DNA of 5,022 nt, from NCBI GenBank assembly GCA_002170915.1, contig NHHQ01000109.1, forward strand, positions 2,791 through 7,812. The letters run 5' to 3'. Source of the DNA: Rhodospirillaceae bacterium TMED167 (lineage in GTDB: Bacteria > Pseudomonadota > Alphaproteobacteria > Rhodospirillales_A > UBA2165). Both the position numbers and the translations under genes were made by a program. Within the stretch, counting starts at the first letter, position 1. Every line of letters begins with the position of its first letter. Positions 1 to 5,022 of the stretch are shown piece by piece. Below the pieces are notes generated by a model, which saw only the letters and a list, made by a program, of their open reading frames with translations, ran no database searches and was not told the origin of the DNA.

Positions 1-116
1 GGCGCTAAGTCTGCACGTACAAAGGCGGCCGTCATGGACGTAACGATCGCGGTTTTCGAATCTACAATCGTGCCGTCACAATCCAAGACGGCCAGTTTAA
101 GAGGCACTGTATTCAT
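1..116 (-). CDS. HAD-superfamily hydrolase, phosphoglycolate phosphatase-like, N-terminal part only
   Basis: This is the first 38 codons of a gene that runs off the left edge of the window. The protein starts MNTVPLKLAVLDCDGTIVDS. Residues 8-20 are a textbook HAD motif I: a hydrophobic strand, then DxDGT with Asp12 as the expected nucleophile and Asp14 as the general acid/base, followed by the VDS seen in subfamily IA phosphatases such as phosphoglycolate phosphatase (Gph) and beta-phosphoglucomutase. The cap domain and motifs II-IV are outside the window, so the substrate cannot be assigned. The ATG overlaps the TGA stop of the upstream pseudouridine synthase gene in an ATGA, and no strong Shine-Dalgarno precedes it, so translation is probably coupled to that gene. 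Pairing of a HAD phosphatase with an RluC-type gene is common in alphaproteobacteria (general knowledge). The family call is firm; the Gph-like label is tentative. Confidence 0.85.
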   Translation of the reverse strand, partial: MNTVPLKLAVLDCDGTIVDSKTAIVTSMTAAFVRADLA

Positions 117-1105
117 TTTTGGATCTCATCATAAAAGGGATGGGGTTCCAGACCTTCTTCAAAACCTAGCAATTTCCACGTTTTTTTCATGTGGTCGGGA
201 AGCGGGGCGCTCACCACTAGCATGCCACCACTGGGATTCGGAATGCGAATGGCTCTGGCATGAAGATGAAGCTGGCGTGCGGCTTTGTCTGAGCCTTCGA
301 TAAACGCCGCTTTACCGCCGTATTTTCCATCCCCCAGGATGGGCGTGCCCAAGGCAGCACAGTGCACCCGCAGCTGGTGAGTTCGGCCAGTGACCGGCTC
401 CAAGGACAGCCAAGCGGCTGAACGACCGGCATGTTCGATAACCCGATAGTCGGAAATGGCCGGTTTACCATCTGCATCAGCGACAACCTTCTCTCCGCCC
501 CGGCCGGGGCGCTTATCAAGTCCAAGGTTGATACGTCCCATGGCAGGACGGGGTACACCCGTCACGATGGCCCAATAGACTTTACGGGAGTCTTTTGACC
601 GGAAAGCCTCGGTCAACAATCGCGCTGCCTTTGCCGTCCGTGCCAAGACCAGAACACCAGATGTATCCTTATCCAAGCGGTGAACCAGTCGGGGACGCTC
701 TGCTGCACCCAACGTCAGGGCGTCGAGCATGCCATCCAGATGCCGAGTGGTTTTGCTGCCTCCCTGAACTGCCAAGCCAGCTGGCTTATCGATGACAAGC
801 ACATGGTGATCCTGATGAAGAATAGCAGATTCGAGCATTAATTTATCTGCCTTTGAGGCGCGGGCTGGTGCTCGGTCGGCCGAGGGATTAGCGGTATCCG
901 CATTCAATGGCGGCATCCTCACGGATTGGCCAGAAATCAAACGCGAGTTGGATTTAGCCCGGCCACCATCTAGCCTGATTTGCCCCGTACGGAGAAGTTT
1001 TTCCAACCGCCCTTGGCTCAGTCCTGGAAACCGTTTTTTTACCCAACGGTCGAGACGCATACCCTCCGCGTCTTCCTCTACGGCTACCGTCTGTACACCG
1101 TTCAT
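113..1105 (-). CDS. rluC: RluA/RluC-family 23S rRNA pseudouridine synthase
   Basis: A 330-residue cytoplasmic enzyme that isomerises specific uridines in structured RNA to pseudouridine; the closest functional match is RluC, which acts on large-subunit rRNA. Residues about 17-64 form an S4 RNA-binding domain (LDRWVKKRFPGLSQGRLEKLLR, then GQIRLDG and a GQSVRMP end). Residues about 92-310 are the catalytic domain, opening with VLVIDKPAGLAVQGGS. The RluA signature HRLDKDTSGVLVLA is at 142-155, with Asp145 as the catalytic aspartate. RTHQLRVH (241-248) and GDGKYGG (258-264) are further family motifs. Length is normal for S4-containing RluC/RluD proteins. The linker at 68-88 is rich in Ala, Arg and Asp and looks disordered. 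The ATG overlaps the crcB stop (ATGA) and the stop overlaps the HAD start (ATGA), so it is embedded in an operon. RluC rather than RluD is inferred from similarity and gene order; the exact target uridines cannot be read from sequence. Confidence 0.93.
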   Translation of the reverse strand: MNGVQTVAVEEDAEGMRLDRWVKKRFPGLSQGRLEKLLRTGQIRLDGGRAKSNSRLISGQSVRMPPLNADTANPSADRAPARASKADKLMLESAILHQDHHVLVIDKPAGLAVQGGSKTTRHLDGMLDALTLGAAERPRLVHRLDKDTSGVLVLARTAKAARLLTEAFRSKDSRKVYWAIVTGVPRPAMGRINLGLDKRPGRGGEKVVADADGKPAISDYRVIEHAGRSAAWLSLEPVTGRTHQLRVHCAALGTPILGDGKYGGKAAFIEGSDKAARQLHLHARAIRIPNPSGGMLVVSAPLPDHMKKTWKLLGFEEGLEPHPFYDEIQK

Positions 1106-1482
1106 GTCAGTACCAGCCGTAAGAGAGCCAAACCGGCCAAAAAACCAACAACACTAACTATCACAGAGCCCGCGACATAGAGTGCGGCGAGCACCAGTTC
1201 ATTTCTTTGAAGGAGCGCGACAGTATCAAATGAAAAGCTCGAAAATGTCGTAAAGGCGCCCAAAACACCGACAACCAAAAATACGCGCATCTCCTCGCTG
1301 GGAGTCCAGACAAGGGCCATAATTTCTACCAATACCCCCAACAAGAAAGACCCCACAATGTTGACGGCCATGGTCCCATAGGGAAATCCAAATCCGGCCC
1401 ATTGGCCAGCCAACATCATCACGACGTAGCGGCCAACAGCACCGAGTGCACCCCCCGCAGCAATGACCAAAATAATTTTCAT
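1102..1482 (-). CDS. crcB: CrcB/Fluc fluoride ion channel
   Basis: A 126-residue inner-membrane protein of the CrcB/Fluc family, which exports fluoride as a dual-topology homodimer with two pores. Four hydrophobic segments lie near residues 3-25, 33-55, 66-88 and 98-122. Hallmarks are GGALGAVGRY (10-19), GTMAVNIVGSFLLG (36-49, including Asn41), and GAFTTFSSFS (75-84), whose Phe80 and Phe83 match the pore-lining phenylalanine box. The third motif reads SSFSFDT where many homologues have STFSxET, a mild variation. Only one crcB is present, consistent with a homodimer rather than a paired two-gene system. The ATG at 1482 is chosen because MKIILVIAAGGALGA is the usual family N-terminus. An in-frame ATG at 1536 would add 18 residues and overlap rarA by 11 bases, but those residues look unlike the family. 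No fluoride riboswitch is evident; the gene follows rarA directly, and the 3' end overlaps the rluC ATG. Confidence 0.95.
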   Translation of the reverse strand: MKIILVIAAGGALGAVGRYVVMMLAGQWAGFGFPYGTMAVNIVGSFLLGVLVEIMALVWTPSEEMRVFLVVGVLGAFTTFSSFSFDTVALLQRNELVLAALYVAGSVIVSVVGFLAGLALLRLVLT

Positions 1483-1488
1483 AGAAAG

Positions 1489-1494
1489 ACTATA
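1489..1494 (-). promoter_or_regulatory. Candidate -10 element for a leaderless crcB transcript
   Basis: On the minus strand the hexamer TATAGT (five of six matches to TATAAT) is followed by CTTTCT and then the preferred crcB ATG at 1482. Transcription starting six or seven bases after a -10 box would begin on or next to the A of that ATG, giving a leaderless message. No Shine-Dalgarno is visible in the 20 bases before the ATG, which fits. The -35 region at 16-18 base spacing (around TTTCGC) is a poor match to TTGACA, so this remains a weak prediction. Confidence 0.3.
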
Positions 1495-1525
1495 AATTAT
1501 TGCGCCAGGAAGCGAAATGGACAGC

Positions 1526-2809
1526 CTACCGTTCATCCCCTAATTTTGCCCAATAATCCAAACGCTTATTTATTTCCCGCTCGAAACCTCGGTTTGTCGG
1601 CTGGTAAAAACGACTTCGGGCCATACCTTCCGGAAAATAATCCTGGCCGGAAAATCCATTCTCGGCCTCGTGGTCGTATTGGTACTCTGCGCCATAGCCC
1701 AAATCCTTCATAAAGCCGGTTGGCGCGTTGAGGATATGTTTCGGAGGCATGAGAGCCCCTGTCTCCTTAGCAGCCTTGCTGGCTTGGCTATAGGCGCGGT
1801 AACCCGCGTTAGATTTCGGCGCCGTTGCCAGGTAAATCACGCTCTGAGCGAGCGCCAATTCTCCTTCCGGCGATCCAATACGCTCGAACGCCTGCCAGGC
1901 TGCCATGGCATGGTGAAGCGCTGTCGGGTCCGCCATGCCGACATCCTCGACAGCAAACCTCACCAACCGCCGCGCGATGTAATTCTGATCCTCTCCTCCT
2001 GCCAGCATCCGTGCCAGCCAATACAGCGCCGCATCGACATCAGACCCCCTCATGCTTTTGTGAAGCGCACTGATCAAGTTGTAATGCGCCTCTTGAGATT
2101 TATCATAAAGCGGCATGCGGCGCTGAATGATCTCCGACAAACCGTCGGTATCAAGTCGAGGCTCCGAAGGCAAAAGAAACAATTCCTCGGCCATATTCAA
2201 AAGATACCGGCCATCACCATCCGCCATCGCTTTCAGGGCTATTCGCGCCTCGTCAATCAGGGGAAAGGTCCGGCTCTCTTCCGCCTCAGCGCGAGACAGA
2301 AGACGTTCAAGCGCTGCCTCATCCAACCGATGAAGGACAAATACCTGACAGCGCGACAAAAGAGCGGCATTCAGCTCAAATGATGGATTTTCTGTTGTGG
2401 CCCCGACGAGAATGACCGTGCCATTCTCAACATATGGCAGAAATCCATCCTGCTGCGCCCGGTTAAACCGATGAATTTCATCCACGAACAACAGCGTGCC
2501 AATACCGGCTTCCTGGCGATTGCGCGCACCTTCAAAGACCTTTCGCAATTCCGCCACACCAGAGAAAACGGCTGAAAGAGGTTCAAAATATAGGCTCGTA
2601 TTTTCGGCCAGCAATCGGGCAATTGTCGTTTTACCGGTGCCCGGCGGACCCCATAATACAAGTGAGGACAAACGTTGTGAGTAGACCATACGCTGGAGGG
2701 GTGCGCCCTCACCCAGCAGGTGATCCTGCCCGACCACGTGATCAAGACGATCTGGCCGCAATCGATCCGCCAGAGGACGATAGGCTTGCGACTCAAAAAG
2801 CGTGCTCAC
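1526..2809 (-). CDS. rarA: Replication-associated recombination protein A (RarA/MgsA), AAA+ ATPase
   Basis: A 427-residue cytoplasmic AAA+ ATPase of the RarA/MgsA/WRNIP1 family, related to clamp loaders and RuvB, which acts at stalled or gapped replication forks. Numbered from the GTG start, it opens VSTLFESQAYRPLADRLRP, with VVGQ at 25-28. Walker A is GPPGTGKTT (54-62, Lys60). Walker B is LLFVDEIHRFN (106-116, Asp110 and Glu111). Sensor 1 is GATTENPSF (136-144), the arginine finger is Arg153 in LLSRCQVF, and a sensor 2-like GDGRYLLN is at 198-205. The C-terminal half holds the family tetramerisation region, with HKSMRGSDVDAALYWLARML (250-269) and KHILNAP (357-363). An ATG at 2863 would add 18 residues, but the family N-terminus begins at the GTG, which overlaps the protease TGA as GTGA. 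All ATPase motifs are intact and the length is normal. Confidence 0.96.
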   Translation of the reverse strand: MSTLFESQAYRPLADRLRPDRLDHVVGQDHLLGEGAPLQRMVYSQRLSSLVLWGPPGTGKTTIARLLAENTSLYFEPLSAVFSGVAELRKVFEGARNRQEAGIGTLLFVDEIHRFNRAQQDGFLPYVENGTVILVGATTENPSFELNAALLSRCQVFVLHRLDEAALERLLSRAEAEESRTFPLIDEARIALKAMADGDGRYLLNMAEELFLLPSEPRLDTDGLSEIIQRRMPLYDKSQEAHYNLISALHKSMRGSDVDAALYWLARMLAGGEDQNYIARRLVRFAVEDVGMADPTALHHAMAAWQAFERIGSPEGELALAQSVIYLATAPKSNAGYRAYSQASKAAKETGALMPPKHILNAPTGFMKDLGYGAEYQYDHEAENGFSGQDYFPEGMARSRFYQPTNRGFEREINKRLDYWAKLGDER

Positions 2810-4224
2810 CGTTCCACAACGAGGGAACGTATTTTCCCGTCCCGTAAAATTGAGACTGCCCAACGCGCAACTTCGCGAGTAACAAGCGTCTTCAGTTGAT
2901 TTACCGATTTAATGTCTTCTCCGTTGATCTTAAGGAGTATATCGCCACGCCGAAAACCAAACCGGTTTGCCGCACCGCTCCGAAGCGTTTCAAGAACGAC
3001 TACTCCCGACGTCAGAAGACTCATCCCGATTTCGTCCGCCAACGCTGGAGATAAGTTTGCCACGACGGCCCCTTGCAGAGGGTGAACACCCTTCAATGCC
3101 GAGCGGTTGGGCTTAGGCGTCCGCGGCGGAGCTTCAATTGGAAAATTCACACGCCGGGTCTGCCCCCTTCCGAGGAGATCCATGATCACCCGATCTCCAA
3201 TGGGGCGGGTGGCAATACGGAACTTCAGGGCTTCCGGATCGTTCACCTCCCGGCCATTAACGGCTGTGACAACATCTCCAACACGGACACCGGCCCGGTC
3301 GGCAGGCCCTTTCGGAAAAATTGAACTGATCAACACTCCCACCGGCCGACGTAATCCCATAGACAACGCAATATCCTGTGTCACCATTTGGCCCTCAGCC
3401 CCGATCCAGGGACGGACAATCCGTCCCGTAGTGGTGATACCAGATAACACCGAGCGCACCATGTTTGCTGGAATGGCAAAACCAATGCCCACGGATCCGC
3501 CACCCTTAGAATAGATCGCGGAATTTACACCGACTAACTTACCATCCATCGTGATCAGAGCCCCACCGGAATTTCCCGGATTGATCGCCGCGTCGGTCTG
3601 GATGAAAAAGTTCAGATCGTTGATCCCCACTTGCGTCCGGGCAAGGGCGGAAACAATACCGCTTGTCACCGTTTGCCCGACCCCGAAAGGGTTCCCAATG
3701 GCTAGCACAAGATCCCCGACCTCCAGATTATCGGAGTCTCGAAACGGTAAGAACGGGAGCTTCCGCCCATCGGGATTTATTTTTAAAATCGCTAGATCAG
3801 TCCGCTCATCACTGCCAAGAATTTTGGCATCGAACTCTGTGCGGTCAGACAGAACCACCGTAATCTCATCTGCCCCTGCGATCACATGGTGATTTGTGAT
3901 GATGGTACCGTCTGACTTCACGATTACACCAGATCCCAACGAATTCTGCACTTTCCGGCGCTCCCTAGGGCCAAACTGAAAGTTTTCACCGAAGAATCGG
4001 CGGAAAAAGGGATCGTCAAACAACGGCGAAAAAGAGCGACTGCGGACCGTCTTTTTGGTAAAGATATTTACCACCGCCGGCGCGGCTTTTTTCACCAGGG
4101 GTGCGAACGACAAGGCCATCTCAGCCTGAGAGGCTGGCAGACGTTTCTGGGACAACGCATCCGACGCCACGCTCTCAACCCCGAGCACAATCAACAACAC
4201 ACAGATTGACCGCATCAAAGACAT
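2806..4224 (-). CDS. degQ: Periplasmic Do/HtrA (DegQ-type) serine endoprotease with two PDZ domains
   Basis: A 472-residue exported protease/chaperone of the HtrA family, which degrades misfolded envelope proteins in the periplasm. Starting at the ATG at 4224, residues 1-22 resemble a Sec signal peptide (MSLMR, hydrophobic ICVLLIVLGV, then a short polar stretch with likely cleavage near VAS-D). The trypsin-like domain (about 38-265) has the full triad: His113 in TNHHV, Asp143 in RTDLAIL and Ser219 in NPGNSGG. Spacing of 30 and 76 residues is close to DegP. A loop rich in Phe and Arg at about 58-92 corresponds to the LA loop. PDZ1 is about 272-362 (GVLISSIFPKGPADRAGVRV), PDZ2 about 384-472 (GDILLKING). 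An in-frame TTG at 4251 would extend it by nine residues but falls in the T-tract of the rplQ terminator, so it is disfavoured; an ATG at 4215 is also possible. No strong Shine-Dalgarno precedes 4224. The DegQ rather than DegP label is provisional. Confidence 0.94.
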   Translation of the reverse strand: MSLMRSICVLLIVLGVESVASDALSQKRLPASQAEMALSFAPLVKKAAPAVVNIFTKKTVRSRSFSPLFDDPFFRRFFGENFQFGPRERRKVQNSLGSGVIVKSDGTIITNHHVIAGADEITVVLSDRTEFDAKILGSDERTDLAILKINPDGRKLPFLPFRDSDNLEVGDLVLAIGNPFGVGQTVTSGIVSALARTQVGINDLNFFIQTDAAINPGNSGGALITMDGKLVGVNSAIYSKGGGSVGIGFAIPANMVRSVLSGITTTGRIVRPWIGAEGQMVTQDIALSMGLRRPVGVLISSIFPKGPADRAGVRVGDVVTAVNGREVNDPEALKFRIATRPIGDRVIMDLLGRGQTRRVNFPIEAPPRTPKPNRSALKGVHPLQGAVVANLSPALADEIGMSLLTSGVVVLETLRSGAANRFGFRRGDILLKINGEDIKSVNQLKTLVTREVARWAVSILRDGKIRSLVVER

Positions 4225-4230
4225 CGTGTC

Positions 4231-4236
4231 AGTATA
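4231..4236 (-). promoter_or_regulatory. Candidate -10 element for a leaderless protease-operon transcript
   Basis: On the minus strand TATACT (five of six matches to TATAAT) is followed by GACACG and then the preferred protease ATG at 4224, so a start site six or seven bases downstream would fall on or next to the initiation codon. A promoter is needed here if the hairpin at 4250-4274 really terminates the ribosomal operon, because only 25 bases separate it from the ATG. The -35 position (TGCCCT, inside the terminator's 3' stem arm) matches TTGACA poorly. I see no good extracytoplasmic or heat-shock sigma consensus, although TTGAAG at 4285-4290 is loosely -35-like. Confidence 0.3.
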
Positions 4237-4249
4237 CCTGCCTAAACGC

Positions 4250-4274
4250 AAAAAGGGCAGCCGGTAAGCTACCC
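4250..4274 (-). terminator. Intrinsic terminator after rplQ
   Basis: On the minus strand GGGTAGC, a six-base loop TTACCG, and GCTGCCC form a seven-base-pair stem with one T-G wobble, followed immediately by TTTTT. It begins about 38 bases after the rplQ stop codon, the natural end of the ribosomal-protein/rpoA operon, and precedes the protease start. Stem and T-tract are both short, so read-through is plausible and could feed the downstream genes. Confidence 0.72.
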
Positions 4275-4312
4275 TAATTGATCACTTCAATACGGAAACC
4301 CGTTGTCCCACC

Positions 4313-4750
4313 TTACGCAGGGACGACCTCATTGTCTTCAGCTTCAAGCATGGCTTCATGCCTCTCACGGTCCTCGGCGCCTTTGGCATCGGGATCTCGG
4401 TCCACCAACTCAATCACCGCCATCGGAGCCGAATCACCGTAACGAAAACCAGCCGCAAGGACGCGGGTGTACCCGCCCTGTCGATCTTTGTATCGTTCTG
4501 CCAGTGTGTCAAATAATTTTGAAACCACAGCCTTGTCTTGAAGAAACGACATTGCCTTCCGGCGTGCATGAAGGTCGCCCCTCTTCCCAAGAGTAATCAT
4601 TTTCTCCGCGAAACTCCGCAAATCTTTAGCTTTTGGCTTGGTAGTCTTGATTTGCTCGTGTCGCAGCAGAGACGCCGTCATATTTACGAACATTGCCTTG
4701 CGATGGGACGATGTCCTATTCAGTTTTCTGCCACTCATTCTATGGCGCAT
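4313..4750 (-). CDS. rplQ: 50S ribosomal protein L17 (bL17)
   Basis: A 145-residue ribosomal protein of the large subunit, located near the exit of the peptide tunnel. The N-terminal 1-55 is nearly the family consensus: [20 protein letters not shown], then [11 protein letters not shown] (27-37), PKAKDLR (39-45) and [10 protein letters not shown] (49-58). [22 protein letters not shown] (94-115) is the conserved L17 C-terminal core. Met5 replaces the lysine most often seen at that position. The last 25 residues form an acidic tail ([20 protein letters not shown]) somewhat longer than the E. coli protein, as is common for alphaproteobacterial L17. The ATG at 4750 has a clear Shine-Dalgarno. It follows rpoA with a 42-base spacer, the standard order at the end of the alpha operon, and is followed by a likely terminator. 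Confidence 0.98.
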   Translation of the reverse strand: MRHRMSGRKLNRTSSHRKAMFVNMTASLLRHEQIKTTKPKAKDLRSFAEKMITLGKRGDLHARRKAMSFLQDKAVVSKLFDTLAERYKDRQGGYTRVLAAGFRYGDSAPMAVIELVDRDPDAKGAEDRERHEAMLEAEDNEVVPA

Positions 4751-4757
4751 GGTTTTA

Positions 4758-4763
4758 TCCTCT
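4758..4763 (-). promoter_or_regulatory. Ribosome binding site of rplQ
   Basis: AGAGGA on the minus strand lies seven bases before the rplQ ATG, in the 42-base rpoA-rplQ spacer. It is the only strong, well-spaced Shine-Dalgarno in the window and supports the L17 start. The other starts are overlapping or have weak sites. Confidence 0.75.
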
Positions 4764-4792
4764 AACTCATAACTTAGCGGGAGCCTGGTGAT

Positions 4793-5022
4793 TTAAAACG
4801 GCTCTTCCAAACGTTTGGCCAAATCTTCGATGTTTTCAGGTGGCCAACTGGCGATTTCCATTCCAAGGTGGAGCCCCATCTGAGACAGTACTTCCTTGAT
4901 TTCATTCAACGATTTCCGGCCAAAATTCGGCGTACGCAACATCTCCGCCTCACTTTTCAAAACAAGATCGCCGATATAGATAATGTTGTCGTTTTTGAGA
5001 CAGTTGGCGGATCGGACTGACA
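4793..5022 (-). CDS. rpoA: DNA-directed RNA polymerase alpha subunit, C-terminal domain (partial)
   Basis: The last 76 codons of rpoA; the rest lies beyond the right edge. The fragment begins [20 protein letters not shown] and ends [14 protein letters not shown] before a TAA. This is the alpha C-terminal domain, two helix-hairpin-helix-like units that contact UP elements and activators. VRSANCLK holds the residue equivalent to E. coli Arg265 plus the neighbouring Asn and Cys. [13 protein letters not shown] corresponds to the Gly296-Lys298-Ser299 region, with Lys298 and Ser299 conserved. [12 protein letters not shown] matches the conserved LGMxxxxWPP segment, followed by an acidic tail typical of alphaproteobacteria. 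Its position just upstream of rplQ matches the near-universal order of this operon. No disruption is visible in the portion present. Confidence 0.97.
   Translation of the reverse strand, partial: SVRSANCLKNDNIIYIGDLVLKSEAEMLRTPNFGRKSLNEIKEVLSQMGLHLGMEIASWPPENIEDLAKRLEEPF

Noticed and set aside
496..511. A 16-base perfect palindrome, CGCCCCGGCCGGGGCG
   Set aside because: It encodes RPGRGG in a Gly/Arg-rich loop of the pseudouridine synthase. It arises from GC-rich codons, has no T-tract and sits mid-gene, so a regulatory role is not supported.
1097..1536. The same nine bases (ATGAACGGT) at the rluC start and at the alternative crcB ATG
   Set aside because: At 1536 they form the last codons of rarA in another frame (Asp-Glu-Arg). 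Nine shared bases with no flanking similarity are most simply coincidence.
1670..2383. A 237-codon open frame on the plus strand, antisense to rarA
   Set aside because: It lies wholly inside a convincing AAA+ ATPase gene. Its product is rich in Arg, His and Gln with no recognisable domain, as expected for an antisense shadow of a conserved gene.
3107..3514. A 135-codon open frame on the plus strand, antisense to the protease PDZ1 region
   Set aside because: The composition is dominated by Pro, Arg, Thr and Ser, with no domain or ribosome binding site, and it is entirely within the HtrA coding sequence.
4277..4291. Inverted repeat ATTGA-N5-TCAAT between rplQ and its terminator
   Set aside because: The arms are only five bases and AT-rich, with no match to a known operator. 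Chance occurrence is likely.
1..5022. Mobile element, CRISPR array, defence or biosynthetic system, or horizontally acquired island
   Set aside because: All genes are recognisable core families on one strand in a familiar order. There are no transposase, integrase, tRNA or direct-repeat signatures, and no visible shift in base composition.

Overview
The window is a stretch of chromosomal housekeeping DNA from a bacterium, most likely an alphaproteobacterium of about average G+C. That placement rests on two things. The proteins look alphaproteobacterial (L17, the RNA polymerase alpha C-terminal domain, a DegQ-type protease). The gene order rpoA - rplQ - periplasmic Do-like protease - rarA - crcB - RluC-type pseudouridine synthase - HAD phosphatase is, from general knowledge, a recurring alphaproteobacterial arrangement. 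I cannot name a genus from the sequence alone.

All seven genes lie on the minus strand, so transcription runs from high to low coordinates. At the right edge is the 3' end of rpoA, followed by rplQ behind a good ribosome binding site: the tail of the large ribosomal-protein/RNA polymerase operon. A compact hairpin plus T-tract just past rplQ looks like that operon's intrinsic terminator. Only 25 bases after it begins a second, tightly packed set: exported Do/HtrA serine protease, rarA (mgsA), crcB, the RluA/RluC-family pseudouridine synthase, and the first 38 codons of a HAD phosphatase cut by the left edge. Three of the four junctions in this set are 4-base stop/start overlaps (GTGA, ATGA, ATGA), which suggests cotranscription and translational coupling. 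The products do not form one pathway: envelope protein quality control, rescue of stalled replication forks, fluoride export, rRNA modification and a small-molecule phosphatase. The set reads as a housekeeping and stress-tolerance operon.

There are no mobile elements, CRISPR arrays, tRNAs or rRNAs, no long repeats, and no gene-free stretch longer than about 100 bases. I found no convincing undescribed system. The most interesting signal is regulatory: both the protease and crcB lack a well-placed Shine-Dalgarno sequence at their family-consistent ATG, and both have a -10-like hexamer (TATACT, TATAGT) ending exactly six bases before that ATG, as expected for leaderless mRNAs.
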